Source of the DNA: Streptomyces sp. NRRL F-6492
GTDB lineage: Bacteria; Actinomycetota; Actinomycetes; Streptomycetales; Streptomycetaceae
Direction: 5' to 3'
DNA length: 14,767 nucleotides
Assembly: GCF_001280125.1 (NCBI RefSeq)
Contig: NZ_LGEG01000025.1
Location: forward strand, 1 to 14,767
This document shows, one piece after another, positions 1-9,706 of this stretch. Made by a program: the position numbers and the translations under genes. Within the stretch, counting starts at the first letter, position 1. The number at the start of each line of letters is the position of its first letter. Under the pieces are notes generated by a model. The model was not told the origin of the DNA. It saw only the letters and a list, made by a program, of their open reading frames with translations, and did not search any database.

Positions 1-2364
1 AAGCTCGGCGGGCACTCGCTGCTCGCGGGCAAGCTCACCAACCGCATCCGCAAGGCCCTCGGGCTCCAGGCCGCCATCCGTGACGTGTTCCTCGCCCCGA
101 CGCCCCGCCAGCTGCTGCGACGCCTCGGCGAGCAGGACGCCGGACCCGCCCGTCCCGCCCTGCGGCCGGTCCCGGAGGAACGGCGGCCCCAGCGGATCCC
201 GCTCTCCTACGCCCAGCGCCGGCTGTGGTTCCTGAACCGGCTCGAAGGGCCGTCCGCCACCTACAACATCCCCGTGGTGACCCGGCTCCACCGCCCCCTC
301 GACCCGGCCGTGTTCGCCGCCGCCCTCGCGGACGTCGCCGCCCGGCACGAGGTGCTGCGCACCGTCTACCGCTCCACCGGCGGCGAACCCCACCAGCAGG
401 TCCTCGACGGCGCCGTGCCCGTCCTCGAACAGGTCCGGGCCGACGGCCCCGACGCGCTGCGGGCGGCCGTCGACGAGGCCGCCGGACACGTCTTCGACCC
501 GGCCGCCGAGATCCCCTTCCGGGCCCGGCTCGTGACCGGCGCCGACGGCGGCCAGGTGCTGGTGCTGCTCCTGCACCACATCGCGGGCGACGGCTGGTCC
601 ACCCCCTGCCTCCTCGCCGACCTCGACACCGCCTACCGCGCCCGCGCCGGGGGCCGCGCCCCCGACTGGGAGCCGCTGCCCGTCCAGTACGCCGACTACA
701 CCCTCTGGCAGCGCGACCTCCTCGACGGCGAACACGGCCTCTCGGGCGAGCAGTTGGCCCACTGGCGCACCGCCCTCGACGGACTGCCGCCGCTGCTCGC
801 CCTGCCCACCGACCGGCCGCGTCCGGCGGAGAGCGACGGAGCCGGCGCCCTCACCGCCCTCGACGTGAGCGCCGCCACCCACCGGGCCCTGCTGCGCCGC
901 GCCCGGAGCAGCGGCGCCACCCTCTTCATGGTCGTGCAGGCCGCCCTCGCCGCCCTCCTCACCCGGCACGGCGCGGGCACCGACATCGCGATCGGCACCA
1001 CCGTCGCCGGCCGTGCGGACGACGCCCTGCACCCCCTCGTCGGCTTCTTCGTCAACACGCTGGTGCTGCGGACCGACACCTCGGGCGACCCGGCCTTCAC
1101 CGACCTGGTGCACCGCGTCCGCGAGACGGGCCTCGCCGCCTACAGCCACCAGGACCTCCCCTTCGACCGGCTCGTGGAGCACCTCAGCCCGCACCGCTCC
1201 GCCGCCCACGCCCCGCTCGTGCAGGTGATGCTCCAGGTCCACGCCGCGACCGCCGCCGCCTCCCGCACCCCGAACGTCCTGGACGGCGAACCGGTCGCGT
1301 TCCGCGCCGTCGGCGCCAAGTCGGACCTCACCTTCGCGCTCACCGAACTCACCGACGCGGACGGCGCCCCGGCCGGACTGCGCGGCGCCCTCGAATACGC
1401 CACCGCCCTCTACGACGAGGACACCGCCCGCCTCCTGGCCCGGCGCCTCGCCGAGACCCTCGACGCCTTCGCCGCCGACCCCGGACTCCCGCTGTCCGGA
1501 CCGGAGTACGGCCCGGCCGCCCCCGCGGGACCGGAGGCCGTACGGGACGAGAGGGGGCGCCCCGCACCCGTACGGGTGCCCGGCGAGGTGTACGGGCCGA
1601 CGCCCGGCGGCGGTGCGCGGCCCACCGGCCGGCGGGCCTTCCCGGCCGCCGACGGCACCCTGCGGCCCGTCGCCGTCCTCACCGCGGGCGGCTATCCGGT
1701 GGAGCCCGGCCGCGTCGAGGACGTCCTCACCGGCCGTCCCGGCGTGACCGGGGCGACCGTCGCCGTCCGCGAGGACCGGCTGTACGCGTACGTCACGCGC
1801 GTGCCCGGCGGCCCCGGCGAGGCGGAGCTGAGGGCCTTCGCCGCCGAGCGGCTGCCCGAGTACCTGGTCCCCGCCCGTGTCGTCGTCGTGGACCGGCTGC
1901 CCGCCCCCGGCGCACACCCCGACCTCGTGCCCGAAGGGGAGGCGCCGGGCGCGGCCGCCCGGGAGGACGAGCTGCTCGCCCTCTTCCGCGACGTCCTCGG
2001 CGGGCGGCCCCTCGGCCGGGACGACAACTTCTTCAAGTCCGGCGGCCACTCCCTCCTCGCGGTCCGGCTGCTCAACCGGATCCGCGCCGAACTCGGCCGG
2101 GACCTCACCCTGCGGGACGTGTTCCGCAACCCCACCGCGGCCTCCCTCGCCCGACGCCTCGCCGAGACGGACCGGTCGCCCGCCGATACGGGCCGGGCAC
2201 ACGCCGATACGGGCCGGGCACACGCCGATGCGGGCCGGGCACACGCCGACGCGGGCCGGTCGCCCGTCGACGCGCCGCCCGCGCCCGGTCCGGTGGTGCC
2301 CCGGCCGCCCGCCGTCCCGGCGCTGCGGCGCCGGACCAGGGCGGGCGCGCGCCAGGGCCGCTGA
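1..2364 (+). CDS. Nonribosomal peptide synthetase, C-terminal part (PCP - C - degenerate A - PCP), 5' end outside window
   Basis: The frame is open from the first base, so the start lies upstream; 787 residues are visible. Residues 1-45 are the end of a carrier domain, whose phosphopantetheine serine is S6 in GGHSLL. A condensation domain follows: C1 motif [10 protein letters not shown] from residue 67, intact HHIAGDG at 192-198, and [10 protein letters not shown] further on; it looks like an LCL-type domain. Residues about 520-645, where a full A domain of about 500 residues belongs, hold only an eroded remnant (separate entry). A second carrier domain has its serine at S684 (SGGHSLL). The protein ends in heptapeptide repeats and a Pro/Arg-rich tail. 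The last module should accept a chain from the first carrier, but its own carrier must be loaded by an A domain located elsewhere, possibly the one that opens the next gene. No epimerization domain is visible. Function is certain; how the last module is loaded is inferred. Confidence 0.95.
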   Translation, partial: KLGGHSLLAGKLTNRIRKALGLQAAIRDVFLAPTPRQLLRRLGEQDAGPARPALRPVPEERRPQRIPLSYAQRRLWFLNRLEGPSATYNIPVVTRLHRPLDPAVFAAALADVAARHEVLRTVYRSTGGEPHQQVLDGAVPVLEQVRADGPDALRAAVDEAAGHVFDPAAEIPFRARLVTGADGGQVLVLLLHHIAGDGWSTPCLLADLDTAYRARAGGRAPDWEPLPVQYADYTLWQRDLLDGEHGLSGEQLAHWRTALDGLPPLLALPTDRPRPAESDGAGALTALDVSAATHRALLRRARSSGATLFMVVQAALAALLTRHGAGTDIAIGTTVAGRADDALHPLVGFFVNTLVLRTDTSGDPAFTDLVHRVRETGLAAYSHQDLPFDRLVEHLSPHRSAAHAPLVQVMLQVHAATAAASRTPNVLDGEPVAFRAVGAKSDLTFALTELTDADGAPAGLRGALEYATALYDEDTARLLARRLAETLDAFAADPGLPLSGPEYGPAAPAGPEAVRDERGRPAPVRVPGEVYGPTPGGGARPTGRRAFPAADGTLRPVAVLTAGGYPVEPGRVEDVLTGRPGVTGATVAVREDRLYAYVTRVPGGPGEAELRAFAAERLPEYLVPARVVVVDRLPAPGAHPDLVPEGEAPGAAAREDELLALFRDVLGGRPLGRDDNFFKSGGHSLLAVRLLNRIRAELGRDLTLRDVFRNPTAASLARRLAETDRSPADTGRAHADTGRAHADAGRAHADAGRSPVDAPPAPGPVVPRPPAVPALRRRTRAGARQGR
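610..719 (+). repeat. Near-identical DNA block shared by C domains (copies at 6173-6282 and, shorter, 4475-4528)
   Basis: By direct comparison, 610-719 and 6173-6282 differ at 4 of 110 positions, including synonymous sites. The 54 bases 658-711 are identical to 4475-4528 in the third C domain. The shared block encodes the stretch around [16 protein letters not shown]. Flanking C-domain DNA is more divergent, so recent gene conversion or recombination between C domains is likely. Confidence 0.75.
1558..1935 (+). other. Eroded adenylation-domain remnant inside the NRPS (motifs A1-A5 absent)
   Basis: Between the C domain and the carrier domain lie about 125 residues that follow the second half of an A domain in degraded form. 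VPGEVYG (from residue 526) resembles A6. PTGRR then DGTL occupies the place of A7 YRTGDL and the strand after it. GGYPVEPGRVEDVL (from residue 563) matches the end of A8, but the preceding GRxDxQVKxRG is gone. LPEYLVPARVVVVDRLP matches the lead-in to A10, but NGKxDR is replaced by APGAHPDL, so the catalytic lysine is missing. A1-A5, including the ATP loop and the substrate pocket, are absent. This segment cannot activate an amino acid. It reads as the scar of an internal deletion followed by decay, and it may now act only as a spacer or docking surface. Confidence 0.8.
2173..2277 (+). repeat. 21-bp in-frame tandem repeat, about 5 units, at the NRPS C terminus
   Basis: Five consecutive 21-bp units begin at 2173, 2194, 2215, 2236 and 2257. 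Each encodes a heptapeptide of the form R-(S/A)-(P/H)-(A/V)-D-(T/A)-(G/P). The three central units (RAHADTG, RAHADAG, RAHADAG) are nearly identical in DNA, while the two outer units read RSPADTG and RSPVDAP. The array starts right after the last carrier domain and lies in the flexible tail, so changes in copy number would keep the frame and leave the catalytic domains untouched. Confidence 0.85.
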
Positions 2365-2384
2365 CGGCCCGGCACCGGCAGCTC

Positions 2385-2421
2385 CGGACGGCTCCCTCTG
2401 CCGCCCGGAGCCGCCGGTCCG
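2385..2421 (+). terminator. Hairpin downstream of the first NRPS gene, possible weak terminator
   Basis: CGGCTCC at 2389-2395 pairs perfectly with GGAGCCG at 2407-2413 across an 11-base loop. CGGA at 2385-2388 can add pairs with TCCG at 2418-2421 across a 4-base bulge. No T run follows, so if it terminates at all it is weak. It may instead be an RNA stability structure, and in this GC-rich DNA it could be chance. Confidence 0.3.
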
Positions 2422-2455
2422 ACTGCCCCGGAAGGGAGGGAGCCGCGCCTAGCGT
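2410..2455 (+). promoter_or_regulatory. Candidate promoter and upstream element before the second NRPS gene
   Basis: The 157-bp gap contains TAGCGT at 2450-2455, a fit to the TAnnnT -10 box of Streptomyces housekeeping promoters. No good -35 lies 16-19 bases upstream. Instead TCCGACTGCCCC at 2418-2429, within a 20-base element at 2410-2429, ends 20 bases before the -10. A very similar element lies at the same spacing before the mutase operon (10043-10062). This suggests, without proving it, a shared activator-type site. Confidence 0.3.
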
Positions 2456-2521
2456 GAAGGGCACGGAGGCGAGAGGAACCGTTCGCCCCGGTCTCTCGGC
2501 CCCTTACCGGAGGAACCCAGC

Positions 2522-5500
2522 ATGCCCCCCAGCAGAACGGACGACCTGCTCGACGGCGGACCCTCTCCCGCCCCCGCCCCGCCCGTGCTCGACCTGATCG
2601 CCCACCAGGTCCGCACCCGCCCCGACGCCCCCGCCCTCGTCCACGCCGGCACCCGCCTGACGTACGCGCAGCTCGCCGCGGCCGTGGACGGAAGGGCCCG
2701 GGAGCTCGCCGCCCTGGGCGCGGGGCCCGGCCGCCTCGTCGCCCTCCACCGGCCCCGGGGCGTCGACGCGATCGTCGGCCTCCTCGCCGTCCTCACCACC
2801 GGCGCCGCCTACCTGCCGCTCGACGTCCAGGCCCCCGACGCCCGCAACGCGGCCATCCTCCGGGACGCCTGCGGCGACCTGGCCCCCACCCCGGCCGAGG
2901 TCGCCCGGCACGGCGAACTCGTCCTCGAAGGACCCGGCGCGGAAGCGGGCGCCGCCTACGTCATCTACACCTCCGGCTCCACCGGCACCCCGAACGGCGT
3001 CGTCGTCGCCCACGACTCCCTCGCCCACTTCACCGCCGGCGCGACCCCCGCCTACGGCATCGGCCCCGACTCCCGGGTCCTCCAGTTCAGCCCGCTGCAC
3101 TTCGACGCCAGCGTCCAGGAGGTCTTCCCGACCCTCGGCGCGGGCGGCACCCTCGTCCTGCGCACCGACGACATGCTCGACGTCGGCGAACTCCTCGCCG
3201 GCTGCGAGCGCCACGGCATCACCCTCCTCGACCTGCCCGCCGCCTACTGGCACGAGCTCGTCCACGTCCTGACCACCGGCTCCGTCCGCCTCCCGGACCA
3301 GCTGCGCACCGTGCTCGTCTACGGCGAGGCCGTCCTGCCCGAGCGGATCGCCCAGTGGCGCGGCCTGGCCGGCGACCGGATCCGCCTCCTCAACGGCTAC
3401 GGCCCGACCGAGACCACCGTCGTGGCCACCGTCGCCGACCTCACCCGGCACGAGACCGGTCCCGTCCCCATCGGCCGCCCCCTGCCCGGCGTCCGCGCCG
3501 CCGTCGTCGCCGGTGAACTCTGGCTCCTGGGCGGCGGCCTGACCCGCGGCTACCTGCACCGCCCCGAGCTGAACGCCCGCCGCTTCACCACCCTGGACGG
3601 CGAGCGCGCCTACCGCACCGGCGACCTCGTCACCGTCGGCGAGGACCGGCAGATCCTCTACCACGGGCGCCTCGACGACGAGGTGAAGATCGGCGGCCAG
3701 CGCATCGACCCCGCCGCCGTCGACTCCGTCCTCGCCGGCCACCCCGCCGTCCGGGAGGCCGCCGTCGTCGCCCAGCAGGACGCCGAGGGCGTCAAGCGCC
3801 TCGTCGCCTTCGTCGTCACCGAGGGCGGCACCGGCGCGGAGGAACTGCGCGCCCGGGTGCGCGACCGGATGCCCCCCGCCGCCGTCCCCGCCGTCAGCGT
3901 CGTCGTCGCCCTGCCCCGCACCAGCTCGGGGAAGATCGACCGGAAGAAGCTGCGCACCACCGACCCGCACCTCCCCGTCGTCCACGAGGAGCCCCTGCCG
4001 GCCGGGGACCGGGTGCCGCTCTCCCACGCGCAGCGGCGCCTCTGGCTGGTCAACCAGCTCGACGGACCGTCCGCCGCCTACAACATGCCGGTCGTCCTCC
4101 ACCTGGACGCGGTGCCCGACCGCACCGCCCTGGCCGCCGCCGTCACCGACCTCGCCGAACGGCACGAAGTGCTGCGCACCGTGTTCCTCGCGCCCGGGGA
4201 CGAGCCGTACCAGCACGTCCTCGCCCCCACCGCCGTCCGGCTCCGCACCGTCGAGTGCCCCGCCGCCGAACTCCCCGCCCGGGTCGCCGCCTTCACCGCC
4301 GAGACCTTCGACCTCTCCCGCGAACTGCCCCTGCGCGTCGCCCTCTTCCTCCCCGAAGAGGGCCCCGGCGCCACCCTCGCCGTCCTGCTCCACCACGTCG
4401 CCGGCGACGGCTGGTCCCTCACCCCCCTCATGACCGACCTGGCCCGCGCCCACGCCGCCCGCGCCGAGGGCGCCGCCCCCGACTGGGAGCCGCTGCCCGT
4501 CCAGTACGCCGACTACACCCTCTGGCAGAACGACGTCCTCGGCGCCGGCGACGACCCCGACTCCGCCACGGCCCGCGGCCTCGCCCACTGGCGGGCCGCC
4601 CTCGACGGCCTCCCCGAAGCGACCGACCTGCCCCTCGACCGGCCCCGGCCCGCCGTCCGCGACCACGCCGGCGCCCAGGTGACCGCCCTCCTCGGGGCCG
4701 ACGCCCACGCACGGCTCGTCCGCCTCGCCGAGGAGCACCACGCCAGCGTCCTGATGGTCCTCCAGGCCGCCCTCGGCCTCGCCCTGCGGGCGGCCGGCGC
4801 CGGGGACCGCGTCGCCCTCGGCACCCCCGTCGCCGGACGCGACGACGAAGCCCTCGACGACCTGGTCGGCTTCTTCGTCAACACGCTCGTGCTGCCCACC
4901 GACACCTCCGGCGCACCCGCCTTCACCGGCCTCCTGCGGCGGGTCCGCGACACCGTCCTCGCCGCCTTCGACCACCAGGGGCTGCCCTTCGACCTCCTGG
5001 TCGAACACCTCAACCCGCCCCGCACGCCCGGCCTCCACCCCCTCTTCCAGGTGATGCTCACCCTGCGGACCACCGGGACCGGCGACGCGACGTTCCGGCT
5101 CGGCGCGACCGGGGGCCGGTTCGCCGCGGACGGCCCGGCCACCACCAAGTTCGACCTGACCGCCGCCTGCGAGGAGCTCCGCGACGCCGACGGCGCCCCC
5201 GCCGGACTGCGGATCGCCCTGGAGTACGCCACGGACGTCCTCGACGAGGACACCGCCCTGCTCCTCCTCACCGCCCTGGAACGCGCCCTGCGCACCGCCG
5301 CCGACCGGCCCGGCGACCCCGTCCAGGACACCGCGCTCGTCACCCCCGCCGACCGGCTCGCCCTCGACGGACGGCGCGCCCGCACCGCCGCCCGCGCCGT
5401 CGAGACCGCCGCCGAGGAGGCCCTGGCCGCCGCACACGCCGGCACGGAACCGCCCCCGGCCCACGTCGACACCCTGTGCGAGCTGTTCGCCGAGGTCCTC

Positions 5501-8500
5501 GGCCTGGACCGGGTGGACCCGCACGAGGGGTTCTTCACCATCGGCGGCCACTCCATGAGCGGCGTGCGCCTCGCCAACCGGATCCGCGCCCGCCTCGGCG
5601 CCGACGTCCAGGTCCGCGACCTCCTCCTCGCCCCCACCCCCGTCGCCCTCGCCCGCCGCATCGCCTGCCAGGCGGCCGCCCCCGGCCCCGAAGGCACCGC
5701 CGCCGGGACCGCCCGGCCCCGGCCCGTCCCGCGCCCGGACCGGCCCGCCCGGCTCCCCCTCTCGTACGCCCAGCGCCGCCTGTGGTTCGTCGACACCCTC
5801 GAAGGCCCCAGCGCCTCCTACAACATCCCCCTCGTCCTGCGGCCGGCCGCACCGCTCGACGCGGACGCCCTCGCCCGGGCCCTCACCGACCTCTCCGACC
5901 GCCACGAGGTGCTCCGCACCCGCTACCGGACCGTCGACGGCGAACCCCACCAGGAGGTCCTGACCGGCGTCCGCCCCCCGCTCGACGTGCGCGCCGTCCC
6001 CGCCGCGCGGCTCCCCGAAGCCGTCGCCGAGGCCGCCGGACACGTCTTCGACCTGGCCGGGGACACCCCGCTCCGGGCCACCCTCCTGAACACCGAGGAG
6101 GAGGCGCCCGACGGACAGGTCCTCGTCCTCCTCGTCCACCACATCGCCGCCGACGGCTGGTCCACCGGCCCCCTCCTCGCCGACCTCACCACCGCCTACC
6201 TCGCCCGCGCCGGGGGCCGCGCCCCCGGCTGGGAGCCGCTGCCCGTCCAGTACGCCGACTACACCCTCTGGCAGCGCGACCTGACCGACGGGCCCGCCGC
6301 CCGGGACCACCTGGAGTTCTGGGAGAAGACCCTCGCCGGCGCGCCGCCCGTCCTCGAACTGCCCTCCGCCCGGCCCCGCCCCGCCGAGGCCACCCACCGC
6401 GGCGGACACGTCCCCGTCGCCCTCGACCCCGCCACCCACCGGGCCCTGGAGGCCCTGGCCCGGCGCGGCGGCACCACCCTGCTCATGGTCCTCCAGGCCG
6501 CCCTGGCCGCCGTCCTCACCCGGCACGGCGCCGGCACCGACCTGCCGCTCGCCACCATGACCGCCGGACGCGACGACGAGAACCTCGGCGACCTGGTCGG
6601 CTTCTTCGTCAACACCCTGGTGCTGCGCACCGACACCTCCGGCGACCCCACCTTCGCCGAACTCCTCGAACGGGTCCGGCGCGCCGACCTCGCCGCCTAC
6701 GCCCACCAGGAGCTCCCCTTCGACCGCGTCGTCGAACACCTCAACCCCGTCCGCACCACCGCCCACCACCCGCTGGCCCAGGTCGTCGTCCAGCTCCACC
6801 ACGACTACACCCGCGACGCCCCCGGCGCGGCCGCCGCGCGCGGCCTCTTCCGGGAGGGCGGCCCCGCCCTCCTCGACACCGTCTCCACCAAGTTCGACCT
6901 CACCTTCGCCCTGACCGAACTGCGGGACGCCGAAGGACACCCCGGCGGCCTGACCGGCGGCCTGGAGTACGCCGCCGACCTGTTCGACGCCCCCACCGCC
7001 GCCCTGCTCGCCGCCCACCTGGACCGCACCCTGCGCGCCGCCGCGACCGACCCCGGCGTACGGATCGGGGACGTCGACCTCCTCACCGACACCGACCGCC
7101 TCCGGCTCGGCGCCGCGTACAACGACACCGCCACCGTGCCGCCCGCGGGACCGGACACCGTCCACGAGCGGATCGCCCGCCGGGCCGCGCGCACCCCCGA
7201 CGCCCCCGCGCTCGTCACCGACGACGAGACCGTCCGCTACGCCGAACTCGACGCCCGCGCCGACGCGCTCGCCGCCCGCCTCCGCGCGGCCGGAACGCGC
7301 CGGGGCGACACCGTCGGCGTCCTCCTCGACCGGGGCGTGCCCCTGGTGGTGACGGCGCTCGCCGTCCTCAAGTGCGGCGCCGCCCACCTCCCGCTGGACC
7401 CCCGCCTCCCCGAGGCCAGGATCCGGCTGATGGCCGAGGACGCCGGGGCCCGCCTCGTGGCGACCGACACGGCGCACGCCGCCGCCCTCCCGGACGGCTT
7501 CCCCGCCCCCGTACTCACGGTCGACGCGCCCGTCGCGGCACCGGGGAAGGAGGAGCCCGAGGCCGCCCGCGCCACCGGGGACGACCTGGTGTACGTGATG
7601 TTCACCTCCGGATCGACCGGCCGGCCCAAGGGCGTCGGGGTCACCCACCGCAACGTCCTCGAACTCGCCGCCGACCGCGACCTCGCCGTCGGCGGACCCC
7701 GGCGGATGCTGGTGCACTCCGCGACCGGCTTCGACGCCTCCGTCTTCGAGACCTGGCTGCCGCTGCTCGCCGGCGGCACCCTCGTGATCACCCCCGGCGA
7801 CGGCACCGACCTCGCCGAGACCGCCCGCGCCGTCCACCGGCACGGCGTCACCTGCGCCTACTTCACCGTGGGCCTGTTCCACGTCATGGCCGACGAGGGC
7901 CTGGACACCCTCCGGGCCCTGCGCGAGGTGTGGACCGGCGGGGACGTCGCCTCCCCGGCCGCCGTCCAGCGGGTCCTCACCCACTGCCCCGACACCGTCC
8001 TCGTCCACTCCTACGGGCCCACCGAGACCACCTTCGCCTCCCACAACCAGTGGTTCACCACCGGACAGCGCACCCTGCGGGGCGCCGGCCTCCACCTCGG
8101 CCGGCCCATGGACAACACCCGCAGCCACGTCCTCGACGACGCGCTGCGGCCCGTGCCGCCCGGCGTCCCCGGCGAGCTGTACATCGCCGGCGCGCACGTG
8201 GCCCGCGGCTACGTCGGCCGCCCCGGCACGACCGCCGAGCGGTTCGTCCCCGACCCGTTCGAGAACGACGGCAGCCGCATGTACCGCACCGGCGACCGCG
8301 TCCTGTGGACCCCCGGCGGCGAACTCCGCTTCCTCGGCCGCGCGGACGGCCAGATCAAGCTGCGCGGCGTACGGATCGAACCCGGCGAGGTCGAGCGGGC
8401 GCTCGCCGAACACCCCGCCGTCGGCCAGGCACTGGCCGTGGTCCGCGAGGACCGGCCCGGCGAGAAGACCCTCGTCGGCTACGCCGTCCCCCGCGCCGGC

Positions 8501-9706
8501 GGCTCCGTCACCGAGGCCGAACTGCTCGCCGCGGCCCGCGCCACGCTCCCCGAACACCTCGTGCCCTCCGCGGTCGTCGTCCTCGACGCCCTGCCGCTGA
8601 CCGTCAACGGCAAACCCGACCGCGCGGCCCTCCCCGCCCCCCGCCGGCCCGCCCCGGCCGAGGGCGGACGGCGGCCCCGCAACGCGCGCGAGGAGGTGCT
8701 GTGCGCCCTGTTCGCCGAGATCCTCGACGTGCCGGAGGTCGGCATCGACGACAACTTCTTCTCCCTGGGCGGCCACTCCCTGCTCGGCGTCCGCCTGGTC
8801 AACCGCATGCGCGGCGTCCTGGGCGTCGAGCGCACCGTCCGCGACCTCTTCCGCCTGCCCACCCCCGCCGGCCTCCTCGGCCTGTACGACGACGGGGCCG
8901 GGGCCGGTGACGGCAGCGGGGACGACGGCACGGCCGGAGCCCTGGGCGTCCTGCTGCCGCTCAGCACCCGGGGCACCCGCCGCCCGCTGTTCTGCGTCCA
9001 CCCCGGGACCGGCGTCGGCTGGGCCTACGCGGGCCTCGCCCGCCACCTCGGCGACGACCAGCCGCTCTACGCCCTCCAGGCCCGCGCCCTCAGCGACCCC
9101 GGCCACCGGCCGCGCAGCGTCGAGGAGATGGCCGACGACTACCTGGAGCGGATCCGCCGGATCCAGCCCTGGGGCCCCTACCGGCTGCTCGGCTGGTCGT
9201 ACGGCGGGATCGTCGCCCACACCATGGCGGTGCGGCTCCGCGAGGCCGGCGAACACGTCGAGCTCCTCGCCCTCATGGACGTCCACCAGACCGGACCCGG
9301 CAGCGTCTCCGTACTGCCGCCGGAGGAACGGACGGCGCCGCCCGCCGGGGACCTCGCGGAGGCGGTGGCGCGGATCCGCCGCGAGGACCCGGTCCTCGCC
9401 GGCTTCTCCGACCCGGAGCTCCGGGCGGTGCTGCGCGCCTCCGAGACCCACGCCGGGCTCATGGCCCGGCACGTGCCGGGCGTCGCCGACACCGACGCGG
9501 TGTTCTTCACCGCCCGCAGACCGGGAGAGCCGGAAGGCGCCCTCGCCGCCACCTGGATTCCCCACGTCCAGGGAATCGTCGACAATCACACCGTCGAATG
9601 CGGGCACCTGGAAATGGCCGGACCTGAACCACTCGCACACATCGGAAGCATTCTCTCGGAGAAACTCTCCGCCCTGCAGAAGAAGGAAATGAGGAGCCAG
9701 TCATGA
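2522..9706 (+). CDS. Nonribosomal peptide synthetase A-C-PCP-C-A-PCP-TE (termination protein)
   Basis: ATG at 2522 follows a strong GGAGGAA (2509-2515) at 6-base spacing; 2394 residues. Domains in order: A1 about 20-485 ([11 protein letters not shown] from 149, YRTGD from 364, [10 protein letters not shown] with K471); C about 497-935 ([10 protein letters not shown] from 499, HHVAGDG from 624); PCP with serine S1011; C from about 1077 (HHIAADG from 1206); A2 about 1540-2045 ([11 protein letters not shown] from 1694, NGKPDR with K2031); PCP with S2086; thioesterase with GWSYGG (S2226), D2253 and H2362 as the likely triad. Only 28 residues separate A1's lysine from the first C motif, so there is no carrier after A1, and the first C-PCP module has no A domain. 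There are no epimerization or methylation domains. The protein adds the last residues and releases the peptide, by cyclization or hydrolysis. The TGA stop overlaps the ATG of the MbtH gene. Confidence 0.97.
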   Translation: MPPSRTDDLLDGGPSPAPAPPVLDLIAHQVRTRPDAPALVHAGTRLTYAQLAAAVDGRARELAALGAGPGRLVALHRPRGVDAIVGLLAVLTTGAAYLPLDVQAPDARNAAILRDACGDLAPTPAEVARHGELVLEGPGAEAGAAYVIYTSGSTGTPNGVVVAHDSLAHFTAGATPAYGIGPDSRVLQFSPLHFDASVQEVFPTLGAGGTLVLRTDDMLDVGELLAGCERHGITLLDLPAAYWHELVHVLTTGSVRLPDQLRTVLVYGEAVLPERIAQWRGLAGDRIRLLNGYGPTETTVVATVADLTRHETGPVPIGRPLPGVRAAVVAGELWLLGGGLTRGYLHRPELNARRFTTLDGERAYRTGDLVTVGEDRQILYHGRLDDEVKIGGQRIDPAAVDSVLAGHPAVREAAVVAQQDAEGVKRLVAFVVTEGGTGAEELRARVRDRMPPAAVPAVSVVVALPRTSSGKIDRKKLRTTDPHLPVVHEEPLPAGDRVPLSHAQRRLWLVNQLDGPSAAYNMPVVLHLDAVPDRTALAAAVTDLAERHEVLRTVFLAPGDEPYQHVLAPTAVRLRTVECPAAELPARVAAFTAETFDLSRELPLRVALFLPEEGPGATLAVLLHHVAGDGWSLTPLMTDLARAHAARAEGAAPDWEPLPVQYADYTLWQNDVLGAGDDPDSATARGLAHWRAALDGLPEATDLPLDRPRPAVRDHAGAQVTALLGADAHARLVRLAEEHHASVLMVLQAALGLALRAAGAGDRVALGTPVAGRDDEALDDLVGFFVNTLVLPTDTSGAPAFTGLLRRVRDTVLAAFDHQGLPFDLLVEHLNPPRTPGLHPLFQVMLTLRTTGTGDATFRLGATGGRFAADGPATTKFDLTAACEELRDADGAPAGLRIALEYATDVLDEDTALLLLTALERALRTAADRPGDPVQDTALVTPADRLALDGRRARTAARAVETAAEEALAAAHAGTEPPPAHVDTLCELFAEVLGLDRVDPHEGFFTIGGHSMSGVRLANRIRARLGADVQVRDLLLAPTPVALARRIACQAAAPGPEGTAAGTARPRPVPRPDRPARLPLSYAQRRLWFVDTLEGPSASYNIPLVLRPAAPLDADALARALTDLSDRHEVLRTRYRTVDGEPHQEVLTGVRPPLDVRAVPAARLPEAVAEAAGHVFDLAGDTPLRATLLNTEEEAPDGQVLVLLVHHIAADGWSTGPLLADLTTAYLARAGGRAPGWEPLPVQYADYTLWQRDLTDGPAARDHLEFWEKTLAGAPPVLELPSARPRPAEATHRGGHVPVALDPATHRALEALARRGGTTLLMVLQAALAAVLTRHGAGTDLPLATMTAGRDDENLGDLVGFFVNTLVLRTDTSGDPTFAELLERVRRADLAAYAHQELPFDRVVEHLNPVRTTAHHPLAQVVVQLHHDYTRDAPGAAAARGLFREGGPALLDTVSTKFDLTFALTELRDAEGHPGGLTGGLEYAADLFDAPTAALLAAHLDRTLRAAATDPGVRIGDVDLLTDTDRLRLGAAYNDTATVPPAGPDTVHERIARRAARTPDAPALVTDDETVRYAELDARADALAARLRAAGTRRGDTVGVLLDRGVPLVVTALAVLKCGAAHLPLDPRLPEARIRLMAEDAGARLVATDTAHAAALPDGFPAPVLTVDAPVAAPGKEEPEAARATGDDLVYVMFTSGSTGRPKGVGVTHRNVLELAADRDLAVGGPRRMLVHSATGFDASVFETWLPLLAGGTLVITPGDGTDLAETARAVHRHGVTCAYFTVGLFHVMADEGLDTLRALREVWTGGDVASPAAVQRVLTHCPDTVLVHSYGPTETTFASHNQWFTTGQRTLRGAGLHLGRPMDNTRSHVLDDALRPVPPGVPGELYIAGAHVARGYVGRPGTTAERFVPDPFENDGSRMYRTGDRVLWTPGGELRFLGRADGQIKLRGVRIEPGEVERALAEHPAVGQALAVVREDRPGEKTLVGYAVPRAGGSVTEAELLAAARATLPEHLVPSAVVVLDALPLTVNGKPDRAALPAPRRPAPAEGGRRPRNAREEVLCALFAEILDVPEVGIDDNFFSLGGHSLLGVRLVNRMRGVLGVERTVRDLFRLPTPAGLLGLYDDGAGAGDGSGDDGTAGALGVLLPLSTRGTRRPLFCVHPGTGVGWAYAGLARHLGDDQPLYALQARALSDPGHRPRSVEEMADDYLERIRRIQPWGPYRLLGWSYGGIVAHTMAVRLREAGEHVELLALMDVHQTGPGSVSVLPPEERTAPPAGDLAEAVARIRREDPVLAGFSDPELRAVLRASETHAGLMARHVPGVADTDAVFFTARRPGEPEGALAATWIPHVQGIVDNHTVECGHLEMAGPEPLAHIGSILSEKLSALQKKEMRSQS
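2579..3976 (+). other. N-terminal adenylation domain without its own carrier domain
   Basis: This stand-alone-like A domain opens the second NRPS protein and leads straight into a C domain. Aligning it by eye to the PheA (GrsA) pocket gives specificity residues D195, A196, Q199, D237, L265, Y267, G292, V300, V301 and K471, i.e. code DAQDLYGVVK. Q239, V330 and V331 (PheA numbering) recall proline-type codes, and DAQDL recalls glutamine-type codes. The combination matches no code I can name with confidence. The lysine usual in the A3 loop (TPKG) is Asn158 here. The catalytic lysine of A10 and the A5 motif NGYGPTETT are intact, so the domain is probably active. It is the nearest candidate to load the two A-less modules on either side. 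Confidence 0.85.

Noticed and set aside
1558..1935. Possibility that the missing A-domain half is in another frame because of a frameshift
   Set aside because: The interval between C and PCP is only about 380 bases, too short for a full A domain in any frame, so the loss is a deletion, not a frameshift.
225..2597. Second + strand open frame across the end of the first NRPS gene and the gap after it
   Set aside because: Arg/Pro-rich shadow translation with no family resemblance; it crosses the NRPS frame and the promoter region.
4255..8910. Long + strand open frame within the NRPS gene in another frame
   Set aside because: Arg/Pro/His-rich nonsense typical of a shifted frame in high-GC DNA; the NRPS frame carries all recognisable motifs.
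2504..9640. Very long open frame on the minus strand (over 2300 codons) opposite the second NRPS gene
   Set aside because: Its protein is Gly/Glu/Val/Asp-rich low-complexity sequence with no domain motifs. It is the mirror of GC-biased codon use in the NRPS gene, whose motifs are all intact on the + strand.
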